64,000 nt of DNA from Capniomyces stellatus (Eukaryota > Kickxellomycota > Harpellomycetes > Harpellales > Legeriomycetaceae). The DNA is taken from assembly GCA_001661515.1 (NCBI GenBank), contig LUVW01000030.1, positions 155,710 through 219,709 of the forward strand. Direction: 5' to 3'. Position 1 is the stretch's first letter. Every line of letters starts with the position of its first letter. Shown in pieces: positions 51,000 to 63,300 of this stretch. Below the pieces are notes generated by a model that saw only the letters and a program-made list of their open reading frames with translations, was not told where the DNA came from and made no database searches. Both the position numbers and the translations under genes were made by a program.

Positions 51000-53675
51000 C
51001 CCTATTTACTCATTTACCGTGTGGTTGTGCGTGCGTGTGTGTGTGCTTCTTTTTCCCCCTTCTTCTGCGTTTTGCTAAAATGTTTCTTTATCTATGCCTT
51101 GCGTCGCTCTACCTTTATTTGCCTTTTACTTTTCCTCTTTCTCTTTCAGTACTTTGCTGATCAAGTTTCTTGTCTTTGCCTTTTATGCTGATGAATAAGT
51201 TTATATTGCTTTTATAGTAAATCCGTTCTTATTTTACTCTTTTTTTTTGTAATACTAAACGTGATGGTTATTTGCTATGGCTATATTCTTGCTCTTGTAG
51301 CCTTACTACTGCCTGCTTGCTTGCTTTTGGATAATGCCACTTTTCTTTTATGTGTTGTGTTTTCTTTTTGATTGCTCTAATGCACCCTATGCTCATGAAA
51401 ATCCTAATATTTACGATTACACTCTTTTTCAAGTATACTAGCAACAGCAGTATACCACTAAATATGTCTTGGTATGCTCTTTCTCTTCTCTGCTTCACAA
51501 AGTCACTGATGCGTCCTTTGCTTTTTTTTATCTCGTAATCACTTCTTTGCCCTCCTTTTACTGCTCCAGTATATCCAAGAGTCGGTATAGGGTATAAAAT
51601 AGCAAGTTTGGAAAGATGGCCAATTTATTGTTCAAATGTATGTTTGGAATACTGAGAGTTCAACTTTTTCTTTTCTTTTTTTTTCTTTTTCTATTTTTCT
51701 TTGTTTTGTTAACTTGAAATACCCAAATACCTTTTTAACATAAACATTTAGAAATTACAAATCATTATTATATAATTAATACGTTGAAACTCAGATTCTA
51801 TCAAATTGTAATCATTTGCTTTTACAATTTCAGTCTAAAACAACTCCTCATTACATCTCTTTTTTCCTTTTTCTTTTCTTTTTTCTACCTTTTAGTTTCG
51901 CGGTCGATAAACACCCTTATAACTTAACCTTACTAAACATAAAAAAAAATGGTGTGCAATCCTTTCTTGCTTTTAATTTAAATCTGTTTTACTTTTTTGA
52001 CTTGCAACAACCTGTGCTTTAGCCTATTAAATCCAACTACACTATGAAATATTTTCCTTAAAAACACTCGAATTAAACGTTAATGTAAATTAATCGCCCA
52101 AATCTACAGCTTCAACAATAGCAAATCCCCAAACATCATCGCCGCCGTTGGCAATTCAAGTAAAACGATCTACCTTTTTTCACTACTAACTCTACTTGGT
52201 AATATATCACCCGCTATACATCCCACACACATTCATCCTCTCCTCCTCTCCTCTTCCCTCCCTATCACTCCTATCTCACGTTTATCATATTCTTTATAAA
52301 AAACTTTTTCCCTTACCTTAATGCGTTCTGCTCATTTGCAAATCTCTTGTAGCTATACTTGCTCTATTTTTTCTATTTATCTATTCTCTCGATTTTTATT
52401 AAATAGCCTTTCTGATACTATCAATAATTACTAGTAATTTTAAATCAAAAGAAAAAGTTGGTTTAGCAACTCAATTTTGCCAAATTGGGCGCTAATCTAC
52501 TTAATTTTCCTTATCAACAGCCACTAGCGCTCCAATTGTTATTTATCGCTAGCGCCCCTCTTTATTTTACCCAAATACAGCATCTTAGCAAGTTTCGGCA
52601 GTTCACTCCCGGGTCACAAAACCAAGTTTCACTTCCCTCCTATACCTTTAAAACTTACCTTTACCTTCACTGCCTTTTTACTATTACAAGAGTTTTTTCC
52701 TTATCAAAAATGGTTGTACTTCCTCTAATTTGACTAAAACCCAACACCTTTACGTTGGTTCATTTTTCTTGATTTAATCTGCTCAATATTATCTAAACCT
52801 CATACGTTTATATTGAAACTCTACAATATTAACCTGCAAATTCAACGTATTACCAATCTATATCTCCACTTTTGTTTACTTCAACTCTTTATTGCTACTC
52901 TGGTTTATTAACATTTAAACTTCTTTTTGTCAACATTATATAACCAAGTCCAGCATGATTGATCACTTTTGTTATTAATGTCTACATCTTTGGCACAATT
53001 GCTGGAGTTTATTTATTCTTTTCTCTATTTGTCTAAATTGTTTTTGTTTTTGTATTTGTTTATTTTATTGTTTACTCTACAAGGTTTTGTTACAAATCCG
53101 CTTATAGTCGCGTATACCTCGAGTAAATAAAGAACAAATGCCCTTCCCAGTAAAAGCTAAAAAAAAGTTATGTGAATGTTTGTATCAAGCTGATGCTTTG
53201 CTACCTTGGTAGTCACAAACAAACAACAACAAAAGCAATAGTGCAATACAGTTCAAGTAGAACGGACTTGTCCTTTTTTTTAAACTAAAGTGTTCAGCTG
53301 GCTCTAGTGAATACCCAATGCTGATATAAAGCCACCAACAGCTATTTGATACTATTGACTAATGTTGATATCGCAGGTATATTATAGAAAGTAATAACAT
53401 CAGCTACACAATATATCATCAGCAATACCAATACCAATACCAATATCAACCGGGCTATATAAAGTGTACCAACCGTCATTAATAGAGATTGTAGTGCGGC
53501 TTTAAGACCATAACCTCACATCCAACTCTGAAATAGAGGGTGAAAACTCGAAGCTTACTTGTATACGACTCCAAACATAGAACATGCGCTATATTTATGG
53601 ATCCGCAGCAGTAAGACACGGCAAACCTAAGTCACATTCTATAAAATTGACACAATGCGTGGTTAATTCGATATA
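51000..53675. other. Longest spacer, strand-biased pyrimidine-rich DNA
   Basis: About 2.7 kb without a recognised gene. From about 51040 to 52920 the plus strand is strongly pyrimidine-rich (TTTTCTTTT and CCTCTCC runs), and an (AATACC)n repeat lies at 53425-53452. It includes the myosin promoter. No open frame resembles a protein family. Confidence 0.55.
53425..53452. repeat. (CAATAC)n short tandem repeat
   Basis: Four CAATAC/CAATAT units about 220 bp upstream of the first of the paired unknown genes. Confidence 0.8.
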
Positions 53676-54344
53676 ATGACTGGTGCAAATTCCGCCAACC
53701 GTATTCACACCAACACTGAAATCGAAGACATAAATAAAAAGAGTTTCAACATTGTTACCGAAATTGATACTAGTACCAATATCGGGATTGTTGCTAGTAA
53801 AAATACAGAAACTAATAATAATGGCAGTGTCAGAATTGATAAGAGCGTTGGCAATGAAAATGTAGGCACCGTGGCTAGTGTTGGTAATAAAAAAAACGAT
53901 TCCAGTTTTCAAACATTCAAAAACAGGCCAAAATCTACTAAAAGCAAAACTGCTAGTGAGGTGCTGGATCTGGCCACAAAGCTTACCAATGACAACCCGC
54001 ACGATTTGTTCGATTATTTGATATTTAGATCAGAAAAGGGCAAAATAATCGGTTCAAAATTGCTAGCAGAAAGGTCAAATATTCTACTCGATAAGATTAT
54101 GTGCAACATTCTAGCAATTCATAATTCATGCGCCCAGGGTATTGGATTAAGAGCCAAGGTGTTGGGTCTTGTTGTAAACGAAATTAATGCCGCACAATTG
54201 ACTAATCTTGGATTCAAAATTTCACATTACCAGCTTGAAAACGCAAAATATAATGCAAGAAATAACGACTTCAGCTTGGCTTCATATAAACGCGTTGTAC
54301 CCTCACCCTCCAACATCAACACTGACATTTTGGATTGCTCGTGA
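53676..54344 (+). CDS. Unknown protein, paralogue 1 (shorter copy)
   Basis: ORF of 222 aa. The first about 95 residues are Thr/Asn/Ile-rich and low in complexity. Residues about 96-215 align with the gene at 55552: NPHDLFDYLIFRSEKGKIIG matches SPVELFDYLLFRSNLGRSIG, and KVLGLVVNEINAAQL matches NVLALVANELSSKQL. LGFKISHYQLENAKYNARNN and YKRVVPS also match. It stops just where the paralogue continues for another roughly 75 residues. The stop codon overlaps a GTGAGA sequence, so a donor and a 3' exon farther on are possible; open sequence follows near 54490-54600, but no phase-consistent join was proven. Family unknown. Confidence 0.6.
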   Translation: MTGANSANRIHTNTEIEDINKKSFNIVTEIDTSTNIGIVASKNTETNNNGSVRIDKSVGNENVGTVASVGNKKNDSSFQTFKNRPKSTKSKTASEVLDLATKLTNDNPHDLFDYLIFRSEKGKIIGSKLLAERSNILLDKIMCNILAIHNSCAQGIGLRAKVLGLVVNEINAAQLTNLGFKISHYQLENAKYNARNNDFSLASYKRVVPSPSNINTDILDCS

Positions 54345-55551
54345 GACCAGCTACTTTAAGGCTCGGTGACAAGGTGCATAGTCCAGTACTTTTGGTTCAA
54401 AATATTACTTTCACATTATCTACTCAATTCATGTATATCTCTACCCGGTGTGGTTTTTTTTTTAATCACAGCCCACTTGCAACTCTATCTTTCAGGAAAC
54501 AGCTTGTGTGACTCAGTTTCCAACAGCAAAAGTCAAAACCCGAGCCCAAGCCCAACCTACGTTTGTAAACACCAAGCCCCTAGTTTCAAACTATATTTGA
54601 ATATTTATCTGGACATTGTAAAATATACCTTGACAGTGAATCTCTTCAAAAATTTGATCCAAGATAAATTGTCTCGTGCACTTGGAGACGTTAAAGCCGA
54701 ATTATAAATTGTAAAGAAAAAAAAATGGAGATGTGATTCCCGGGTATAACGGTCCATAACAAGGTGCATGGCAAATACCAAGGTATTCGCCGGAACATTA
54801 AATCGCATATTGGAGCAGAGCAGCTGTGTGTGGATAGCCTCAGTACCCCTTTATAGTGTATATTTCTGTTATAACAGCTTGGTTATTTTATTCGGTGTAA
54901 CTTATTCGCAGATTTGTTAAACGGAGTTAACAATTATGTTTGGGTTTATGACTGTCTGATTGGCCTCTTGAAAAGCTGGGAATTAATTTTCTTTTAAAAT
55001 ATTATTATTTAAAATAGCGGAGTTGTGAGAAAAATAATCATCGAACTAATTCATTTTCTGTAACACTTTAAACGGACGGTTTTAGTAGAGAACAAAAAGA
55101 ACTGAATTCCACACTTTTACTAATAGTAGTTGGAACAAACGTTAATTTAGCGTTTCACTTTCCAAGTGTCCAACTTATTATTTAGCGCGAAACGTTAATA
55201 AACTGCAATATACGAGTAAAACAAAACAAACTATCTTATACCAGCCTAATATTACAACAAATTGCACTAACCAATGCCTTACTTAAACTTTTTTTTTCTT
55301 CTTATTTTCTGCAATCTAGTGAATTAATTTGTAGCAAATTATCTGGGAAATTCGATTTTTTTTAGGGAAGAGCGACTTAATTAGGGATTTGCAACCCTTC
55401 AAACATATATATATATAGTCAGCTTTTAATTATCGTTTAACACCAATCAATCCAACGTGGAAGAAAAATCGCGGAAGAATAATCTATCATTAAACGACAA
55501 ACGCCGACAAAAAAGGAAAAACGAGAAATAGAAAAGAAACATTGGGGCGAG
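54345..55551. other. Spacer between the unknown paralogues
   Basis: Holds open plus-strand frames at 54366-54707 that could be a 3' exon or decayed end of paralogue 1; otherwise AT-rich. No other gene recognised. Confidence 0.45.
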
Positions 55552-56409
55552 ATGTCTGAATTTGGTGTTTTTGGCACTGCTGGTGTCGATACCAATGCTA
55601 AAGTTAAAACTGGAGTTGAGGCCAATTCAATTAATAGTACTGGAATTGAGGCTAATGTTGATTCTGCAGAAAGGACGAATGCTAGTACCGAAGTTGTGGC
55701 TGGGAACTTAACAGGCACTAGCGCTGAGACCAAGGATGATAAACCTATACCAAGAACGATTTTCAACACTTCGTCAAAATCGTTCCAAAGCAAAGCGGCT
55801 AAAAAGCTACTGACAGTGGCTGTTGAGAACTCGTTCAACTCGCCAGTCGAGTTATTTGACTACCTGCTTTTCAGGTCAAATTTAGGAAGGTCTATCGGTT
55901 CAGAACTAATGAAGACCAGAGCAAATGTCACATTTCACAAGGTGCTGAAGAACATAGCAGCCATGCATCGAACCTGCATTGAAAAGAACGAAGATAAAGC
56001 CAACGTTCTGGCACTTGTCGCAAACGAACTGAGTTCCAAACAACTAAAGGAACACGGGTTTAAATTTTCCGAATCACAATTATCAACAGCGAGAGGGTAT
56101 GCTAGAAACAACCGTTTTACGTTGGGAGGGTATAAGCGTGTCATGCCAAAAGCCACGGCCAAAGTAGACGAATCCACCATAGCAACCATAAAAGAGTACC
56201 TGGACGCAAACTCTGTGGTATCTCCCTCGTTCAGAAAACGTAAAAAGGGCGTTTTAACAGACGTCACAAAGGTCACTAGGCATCTTAGCAAAACAAGGAA
56301 GGAGATCTACCAAGAGATAAAAGAGGCAAATCCAAACATAAAGCTGGGACTAAGTACGTTTTACAAGAACATTCCCAAAAACTACAAAGTAGTTCCGGAC
56401 AAAAAGTAG
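55552..56409 (+). CDS. Unknown protein, paralogue 2 (full-length copy)
   Basis: Intronless ORF of 285 aa. The N-terminal about 90 residues are Thr/Ala/Val-rich and of low complexity. A conserved helical core (about 95-200) is shared with paralogue 1. The C-terminus (about 205-285) is basic and reads TIATIKEYLDANSVVSPSFR, then KVTRHLSKTRKEIYQEIKE and IKLGLSTFYKNIPKNYK. That tail has the arrangement K..I..fL..nS..S - TR.L..t..eiY...K...P.ikl..STFyk..P, which resembles helical DNA-binding-type regions of some transposon-derived eukaryotic proteins (weak inference, from memory of pattern only). No catalytic residues seen. It could be a domesticated-element derivative or a lineage-specific nuclear protein. 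Confidence 0.65.
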   Translation: MSEFGVFGTAGVDTNAKVKTGVEANSINSTGIEANVDSAERTNASTEVVAGNLTGTSAETKDDKPIPRTIFNTSSKSFQSKAAKKLLTVAVENSFNSPVELFDYLLFRSNLGRSIGSELMKTRANVTFHKVLKNIAAMHRTCIEKNEDKANVLALVANELSSKQLKEHGFKFSESQLSTARGYARNNRFTLGGYKRVMPKATAKVDESTIATIKEYLDANSVVSPSFRKRKKGVLTDVTKVTRHLSKTRKEIYQEIKEANPNIKLGLSTFYKNIPKNYKVVPDKK

Positions 56410-58999
56410 GTGTGAGGAAGCATTTATTGTGGATATAGAGAGATATAGAGATATAGGGAGAAGATGTATGATAACAATCACATATCAGTCAGAAGCACAC
56501 AGTGTTAGGATTGAGATTATATCATGATTGTATTGCGGCCATGCTGGTTGTAGTGGTGAGTGGTTGGGACTTGTAACGCCAAGTTTGGCATTTGTAGTTT
56601 GGCTTCAGGGCGAATGGGTTGTGTGCGTTGGTGTACACGAGCTGCAAGCTAGTATTTTTTTTTTGTATAACACCTTTTTTTTGAAATTTAGAATTTTTCA
56701 AATAACTATTATTTTTTTTACCTTGGTTTGACTGGATTGCTTTATTCGTTAAATCATTACTAATTTATTTATTTTTCTCTTGGTTAAACTAAAAACAGAG
56801 CACAGTTTCTGGGCTAAATAAAACCACACTTTTACGGTGTGTTGGTTGGATAATTGAAATGATGACAATAATAATAATACATGTGCTATTGGAATAGTGC
56901 TTTTTTGAGGGCAACCGGATCAAATCCCAAAAACAACCAAACCAACGGCATAAAACTATATGCTTTTTTAAATCACAAGGTTGTCAATAGTAACGCCTAT
57001 GCGAAGCATTGCGTTGTGTGTGTTGCAAATACTGTTGATGTTCTTGTGTATTATTATGTGATGTTAATGTGTGCGTTGTAATGGTGAATACGTTTTTGTG
57101 TGTTATAAAGCAGTTTTGCCCGATTTGGTGAAAAGGTTGTGGTTTGGTGGTAAAGCGCGGCTATATATTTTTTTATTTTGAATCAACTTCAAGTTTAATA
57201 TCCATAATAACACTATTTTTTTTTTTTGTAATTTGGAAATTGTGATGGTAAACTACCTTACGGGCTTTATATAATAATACCTTTGATAATTGTGATTGCA
57301 AACGAGATCGATTTATCGTCTCTTATTCTTCGGTTTTCTTTCTTTTTCTTTGGATTAATAGGTTTAATGTAAGGATTTGGGTGTACCGGGGTTTGTTGCT
57401 ATTATTTGGGAGCGTTGAGCGAGAAAGTCGGATGATTAAGGCTTACGAAGATGTGATGATGGCAAAGAGCGTGGAAAAGTTTAATTTGTGATTAAATAGA
57501 AGAGCGAAAAAAGAAAAAAAAAAAGAATCGGTTATTTGTTGTATTGAGATTAGCTAGTACTAAAAATAGATTTTTTTCGATTACAAAACCATTACTTTTT
57601 TTTAATTTATAATTCTATATTTAAACCAAAAAAAAAGTAATGCGGTTTAAAAATATGGAACGGTTATAAGGACTGTTGTGTCAAATCGGCGTTAAAGCTT
57701 TAGGGACTTGATTTTGCTTTGACAATCGAAAAAGAATGTGTTGCTAAAACAAAGGCTTTCTTAAGTAAAATATTTAGACAAACATAAGCGGTGAAATGAG
57801 GATTAGTCTACTAATAAACTGAATGGAGTCAAAGAAAAGAAACTAAATTAAAGAGTGGGAAATGCGACGGAAAGAGCATGCTTGGTAAGTAGACAAAATT
57901 GCCATTTTTTTATTATTGTTATGTAAAAGAAGAGTATAAAAATAACCAAGAGTATTAATTACTTTAATTAAATATAGCCGAGAGTGCCAATCATAAACTC
58001 AAAAGGGATCTAGAGACAAGAATAAGCCATGCTTGATTATTAAATCAGTCAAAAAAGAAAAAAGAAGAAAAAAAGAGCAAGCTAGCCTTAAACCTTTTGC
58101 TAAAAGTAATTTTTAGGAACTTTTATAATTTCTGCGTTGTAATGGCGCAGTTACTCGGCGTTCTGGAAAGAAAAAAGGATGATATTAAGAACAAACTGCA
58201 TTACGAATACTTTTTTATTTTACGGAAAATAAGACGTGTAGAAAGTTGACGGGTAATTGAGAAATAAAAGTAAAATCTAGACAAATTTAAAGTGGTTAGG
58301 GACTAGAGTAAAAGAATATTAAAGAATCATGGGTGTATTGGTCAGGATGATTTGAAAAACTACGGCTTGTGGTTATACTTTACAAGTTTTAATAGCAATG
58401 CTAGTAGTGGTGTTTGGTAGTAGAATAACAGATAGTAGTGGTTGTAATGGGTATAACGCATTAAAATCGTACAAGTTCAGCATAAATTACAAGGATAAAG
58501 AGGTTGGGGGTAGGGAAAAAAGTATAAATGAAGCAGAAGGATTACAGAATTAAAAACGAAAAATGAAAAACTCGATTTAATTGGAATTAGAGTTTTATAA
58601 AATTATACCTTTAAAATTATAATATTTTATTTTTAGACATTTTCCTGTTTCACACAATTCTAGTTCCAGAACCACCTAAAAATATTGCTTTGTTCTGAAA
58701 GAAAAAAAAAAACAACAACGAACCAAAGCAATAAAAAAATAAGTTCGATACTATTTTGATTATTGTTGAATTAGATAAATAGCTTTGGATAGTTCATTAA
58801 TCTACAACTTTACTTTATTATTATTATTTATTATTATTACCATTAGAACTTTTATTCTTAATACAACAACTTTTATCTAGTTATTTTGTTAGGAATATAT
58901 AAATATATATAAAAGAAGGCGGAAAGGGAATAAGAGAAAAGTTTTTGTAAAAACAAAAAGATATAGAGCAAGGTGTAAAAGAAAGAAAGAAAGAAAAAA
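56410..58999. other. Long spacer without recognised genes
   Basis: About 2.6 kb of A/T-rich DNA. GATATAGA repeats lie at about 56437-56460, and GAAAGAAAGAAA at 58980-58996 directly precedes the next start codon. Short frames at 56528 and 56881 look like chance. Confidence 0.5.
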
Positions 59000-60070
59000 A
59001 TGTCAAAACAACTGGAACAAACTTTGAAAGGAATAAACTATGCGGTTGCGTCGATAAGAGAAACGCTTACGTTTGAGGTATACGACCCAATAGTGCGAAA
59101 TGAGCGGTACCATGCAACGTGTGAGGAGCGATTGGCGAAGCAAAAGGAGGATATTGCGAGTTTGCCAACAGACGGTTCAGTGCTAGCGATACAAAAGCGA
59201 AAGTTTTATGAGATGATTTATATTTCAATGTTGGCAAATTTTATTGGGCACACGTTGATATACTCGGTAGTGTATGCGGTGCTTCAGGTGGTGTACGGGG
59301 GTTGTTTGTACTTTATGACGGGAACAAGAATCACTAACCTCCACACGGTTGCGCTGTCTCAGATAACAAAAGACGTGATTGACTACTTGCTGCCGTTTAT
59401 TCCGTTTGCTCCAATTGAAATAATCAGTCGGATTGTACCAAGCATCTTTGAACCCGTGTTCTTCAACAACCTTGAACTCCTCAACATTGACTTTTTCAAC
59501 GTAATTTCGATCCGCAATGAAAACCACTTTGTGTTTGATGAAATCAAGTACTGTATCATTTCGTCCATCAAACGCGCACTGCTGCTCCAAACCATCAACA
59601 TCTTTTCGTCACTGCCCAAGTTCGGGTTTGCATTTGCCCCAATCGCCCTGTTTCTAATCTCGTACTCGGCAATTGGGTTTGTTGTGCCATCGGTTATCTT
59701 GCTTGCTAGCGTTGCCTTCCCCCAAATCGACAAACAGGTGTTTGCTCTGTTGGTGTTTGCGTGCAACATTAGAGAGTTCACACTGAATCTCATGAGACCC
59801 TACTTTAGACGAACAACACTTAAACCTTACCAACAAACCGCATTTATCAGAAAACACCTTACCCTGCTCCTTGGGTTTGGATCCGTCTACTATGTCCTGT
59901 CACTCATTCCTTACTTTGGAATTGTATTTTACACTTTTGGCTACGGTGGCATGGCGTATATCGTCAGCAAGTACGCTAGAGTCGCAGAGCTGGAATACAA
60001 AGAAAAGGATTTGGCAAACCTAGAGGCAACAAAAAAAGCTGAATCCACAGAAAAGGCAATACAAAACTGA
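59000..60070 (+). CDS. Multi-pass membrane protein, EI24/Rrt8-like
   Basis: Intronless ORF of 356 aa. The N-terminal about 75 residues are charged and helical. Hydrophobic segments follow at about 77-105 (NFIGHTLIYSVVYAVLQVVYG), about 125-155, about 195-245 (FAFAPIALFLISYSAIGFVV then VILLASVAFP) and about 285-325 (LLLGFGSVYYVLSLIPYFGI then VFYTFGYGGMAY). The last hairpin, P-Y-F-G-I then G-G-M-A-Y-I-V, followed by a charged helical tail, resembles the EI24/CysZ-like fold of fungal outer-spore-wall (Rrt8/Lds) proteins. The assignment is by topology and one motif only, so family is tentative; DUF-type ER membrane proteins are alternatives. The C-terminal tail (ELEYKEKDLANLEATKKAES) is cytosolic-looking. 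Confidence 0.55.
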   Translation: MSKQLEQTLKGINYAVASIRETLTFEVYDPIVRNERYHATCEERLAKQKEDIASLPTDGSVLAIQKRKFYEMIYISMLANFIGHTLIYSVVYAVLQVVYGGCLYFMTGTRITNLHTVALSQITKDVIDYLLPFIPFAPIEIISRIVPSIFEPVFFNNLELLNIDFFNVISIRNENHFVFDEIKYCIISSIKRALLLQTINIFSSLPKFGFAFAPIALFLISYSAIGFVVPSVILLASVAFPQIDKQVFALLVFACNIREFTLNLMRPYFRRTTLKPYQQTAFIRKHLTLLLGFGSVYYVLSLIPYFGIVFYTFGYGGMAYIVSKYARVAELEYKEKDLANLEATKKAESTEKAIQN

Positions 60071-60350
60071 GTCATTCAGTCGTAAATATAAAAAAAAAAA
60101 CATTAAATACGAATATATATATATTTTCCAAATACACACATAAATTACACTTATTCTTGACACTAGACAACATTATACTCGTTACACTTTTAAACGAATA
60201 AATAAACAAATAAAAATAAATAAATAAATTATAAATCATAATTGGCGGTTTGATATTAATGAGAGTTTATAATTAACGATATGGAATTTTATAAAATAAA
60301 AGCAACTAGAGAAGAAAAAGTTAAAAAAGATTAGTAAAAGATAGGAATGA

Positions 60351-63300
60351 TTATTGTTGGGATGCGATAATAGACTCGACCTTGGTTCTTGCAGCCAAAA
60401 CCTCGTCTTTAGAGCCAGTCAGGACGATATAGTTGGCAGGTTTAGAGTTGGGGCTGGACTTGGGAATATCGATGTTTGCACCAGTTTCAGCGCGGATAGA
60501 CTGGATAACAGACCCGGCTCTTCCGATAATAAAGCGGTGGTACTTTTGGTCGACTTTCAAGGTGAGAGAAAAGCCAGCCTGCTTGGCAAGAGCGATTTTT
60601 TGATTGATGTAGTCGGTGGCTTGAACAAGAGCATCAGACTTGCCTCTAATCAGCCACTGGGCAGTTGGACCGTCAGGGTTGTTGAGCTCGGCACTCAAGT
60701 CAACAAGAACAGCATCGGTGTCGGCATCAATGGCGGATGGAGAGGAGGAAGATTCATCATCGTCGATTCTCTTGATTGGACCAGTTGGCTTGTCGACTCT
60801 TGAAGCCTCAACAGTAACGTTGAACTGCGAGCTGACGTTTCTCCACAGCTGAGATTCACGGCCGCCAAGCTTTCTGTGCAGGGGCAGTGGAACAGTGATG
60901 GAAGATTCCTCGCGAACCAGAGCGAGCAGGGCAGTCTTGGCAGCCTCGCAGTTCTCGGGCAAGCCAGAGATCGAAACCAATGATGGGTCAGCAGAGGCAG
61001 GGGTAGAGGTAGAGGTAGAGGTAGAGGTGGAGCGGGATCTTTGGTTAGAGTTGGGGAAATCGATTTGGACTTTGTGGGTGTTTTGGATGAGTTTGAGGTT
61101 GGAGCCGCTGCGACCAATGACAAAGGGATGTTGGGCAGGAGGAATAGACACAGTGATAGTTTGAACTCTGTCAAAGGCATCGACGCGGGACTGGAGCTCA
61201 GCAATGACGTTGTTAACAATAGATTTATCGCCAACAAGTCTGACGGCAGAGGCGTTTACACCCGAAGAGTTGGCTCTTGGGAAGAAGACTCTGCAGGAGA
61301 GCGGACCGGAATTCAACTCAGGGTTTCCGCCACACTGGCGAACAATGTCACGTGAAATGGATCCGCCAGGACCAATGAGGCTGCGGTGGTGTTTAGGGTC
61401 AATTTGGATCTGGGACTCGACAGTCAGTTCCTGTTCAGAAACAATGGCAGTCAGAGTTTTGATGGCGGCGTTGACGTTTTCGACGGTTCCAGTGACCTTG
61501 ATTTCAACAGACGAGTCGGGGCTGGATGTGGAAGTTTGGTCAGCCGAGCCGTTGACGTCGATTTTGGCGTCGTTGATGTCGATTTTGGTGGAGGTTTCGG
61601 CTCTGATTTCCGAAATGCGGGAACCTTGGCGACCAACAATGTACCTCAGGTGCTTGGCCGGAACGCTGATAGTTTGCGAGTAGTTGTTGGTGGTTTCGTA
61701 GGCAGCGAGCTCAATAAATTCCTGGCATGCTGCAGCAACACCCTTGCTTCCTCCGCGAACAAGAACCTCATCAGGCTTGAGCTGTACAGCGTGGTACTTG
61801 TCGTTGCCAGACGCGTCTTTTGGCTGGGCAGCACTGGATGCGTCTGCACCTGCACCTGTACCCTCGGCCTTTTCGGCGGTGTTGCTGGTGGGGAAGCGGA
61901 CGGTGACGCCGTACCTTTCTTCCAGGCGGCGGACAAACTTGCCCTTGGCACCAATGAGGGTTCTGTGGAGTTCAGGCTTGACCTTGATGATGGTGGAGGT
62001 TTGGTCAGCCAAGTCTTCAACCAGACTTTCGATCTCGGCCTTGGAGGACTCAACGCCCTTCTTGGTTCCCTTGATCTTGATTGAGGCAAACTTCTGGTCA
62101 GCACCCTCAGATTTTTCGGAAACAGAAATCTGAACATCGTGGATTGAACTGAGTCTGTTGAGCCCTGACCCGCCCTTTCCAATCACTCTTGAAAGCAGCT
62201 CTGTTGGGCACTTGATGGTTTCCTCAAAGGCATACATGATTTCGCGATGTTTGATGTCTGAGACCTTCTTGTTGATTGCGGCCGATACTAGCGCAACAAT
62301 TTTCTTGGGGCCCTTGAGCGAGATTTGGTCAGCTTCCAGGGTCTTTTTACCCAGCTTGGGCGATTGTTTCTCCTTGTTCTCCTTATTGTCCTTTTTGTCG
62401 TCCTGTGAGTGGCCAAAGTCTACGTACACTCTGGTCTCGTCGTCGTTGGCGCCTGTCTGCTCAAGAATCTCTCGCAATGCTGCTCCTCTTGCGCCAATCA
62501 GTGCACTGTGGAACTTGGCTGGAACATTCAGAACCTCAACGGTGTACTCGGAGGCCTCCTGCACGTGTTTAACCAGCTCAGCCTTGACGAGGCTCAGTAG
62601 TGATTTGATGGCCTTGTTCTTCTCCTTGACTTCAGTTATTCTCTCAATGTCTGGGTTGTGTCCCTCGTACACAAGAATCACTTCACTTGACCTTGCTGGC
62701 TTCAGGTTACCCAGATTTTCTGGCTCAACAGGTGTCAGAATCATCACGCTTGACTTGTTTCTGATTCTTGTTGCGTTTGCCCCGTTTCGCCCTACCAGGT
62801 GCCCGTGCAGATGTGGTTCTACCTCCATTACGTCAAAGTATGTTTGCGACATTCTCCCCACAATCCCCACCAGCTCTGCCCGTGCCGCTGCCACTGATCC
62901 CGCTGACTTACCCACCAGCTCAACCACCAGATCTTCCTGGCATGTTGGCTTCATTGACCCTTTTGCCTTGCTCATGTACACGTTGATGCTGTGGTCCTGC
63001 TCAAGTCTTCTTATGATCCTCTGCACCTGGATGTATCGCAGTATACGCCATCCCAACTCCATGTTTGGTGTGTTGCTATTCAAAGTCGACAAGTCAACCG
63101 TGTCAATGCTAACCGAGTTGGCCTTCTCAATCACCTTGCTCATTCCCTCCGTCAATCTGTCCTGCTGCCCCCTCACTGTAATCGTTGTTGACTCGTCTTT
63201 GCCCCCCGGAACCTCAACACTGCACCCTGTTGCCTCCAGAATCTCATGGATCCCTGACCCCTTTGTCCCAATAATAAACCGGTGTTGTCTTTTTGGCAGG

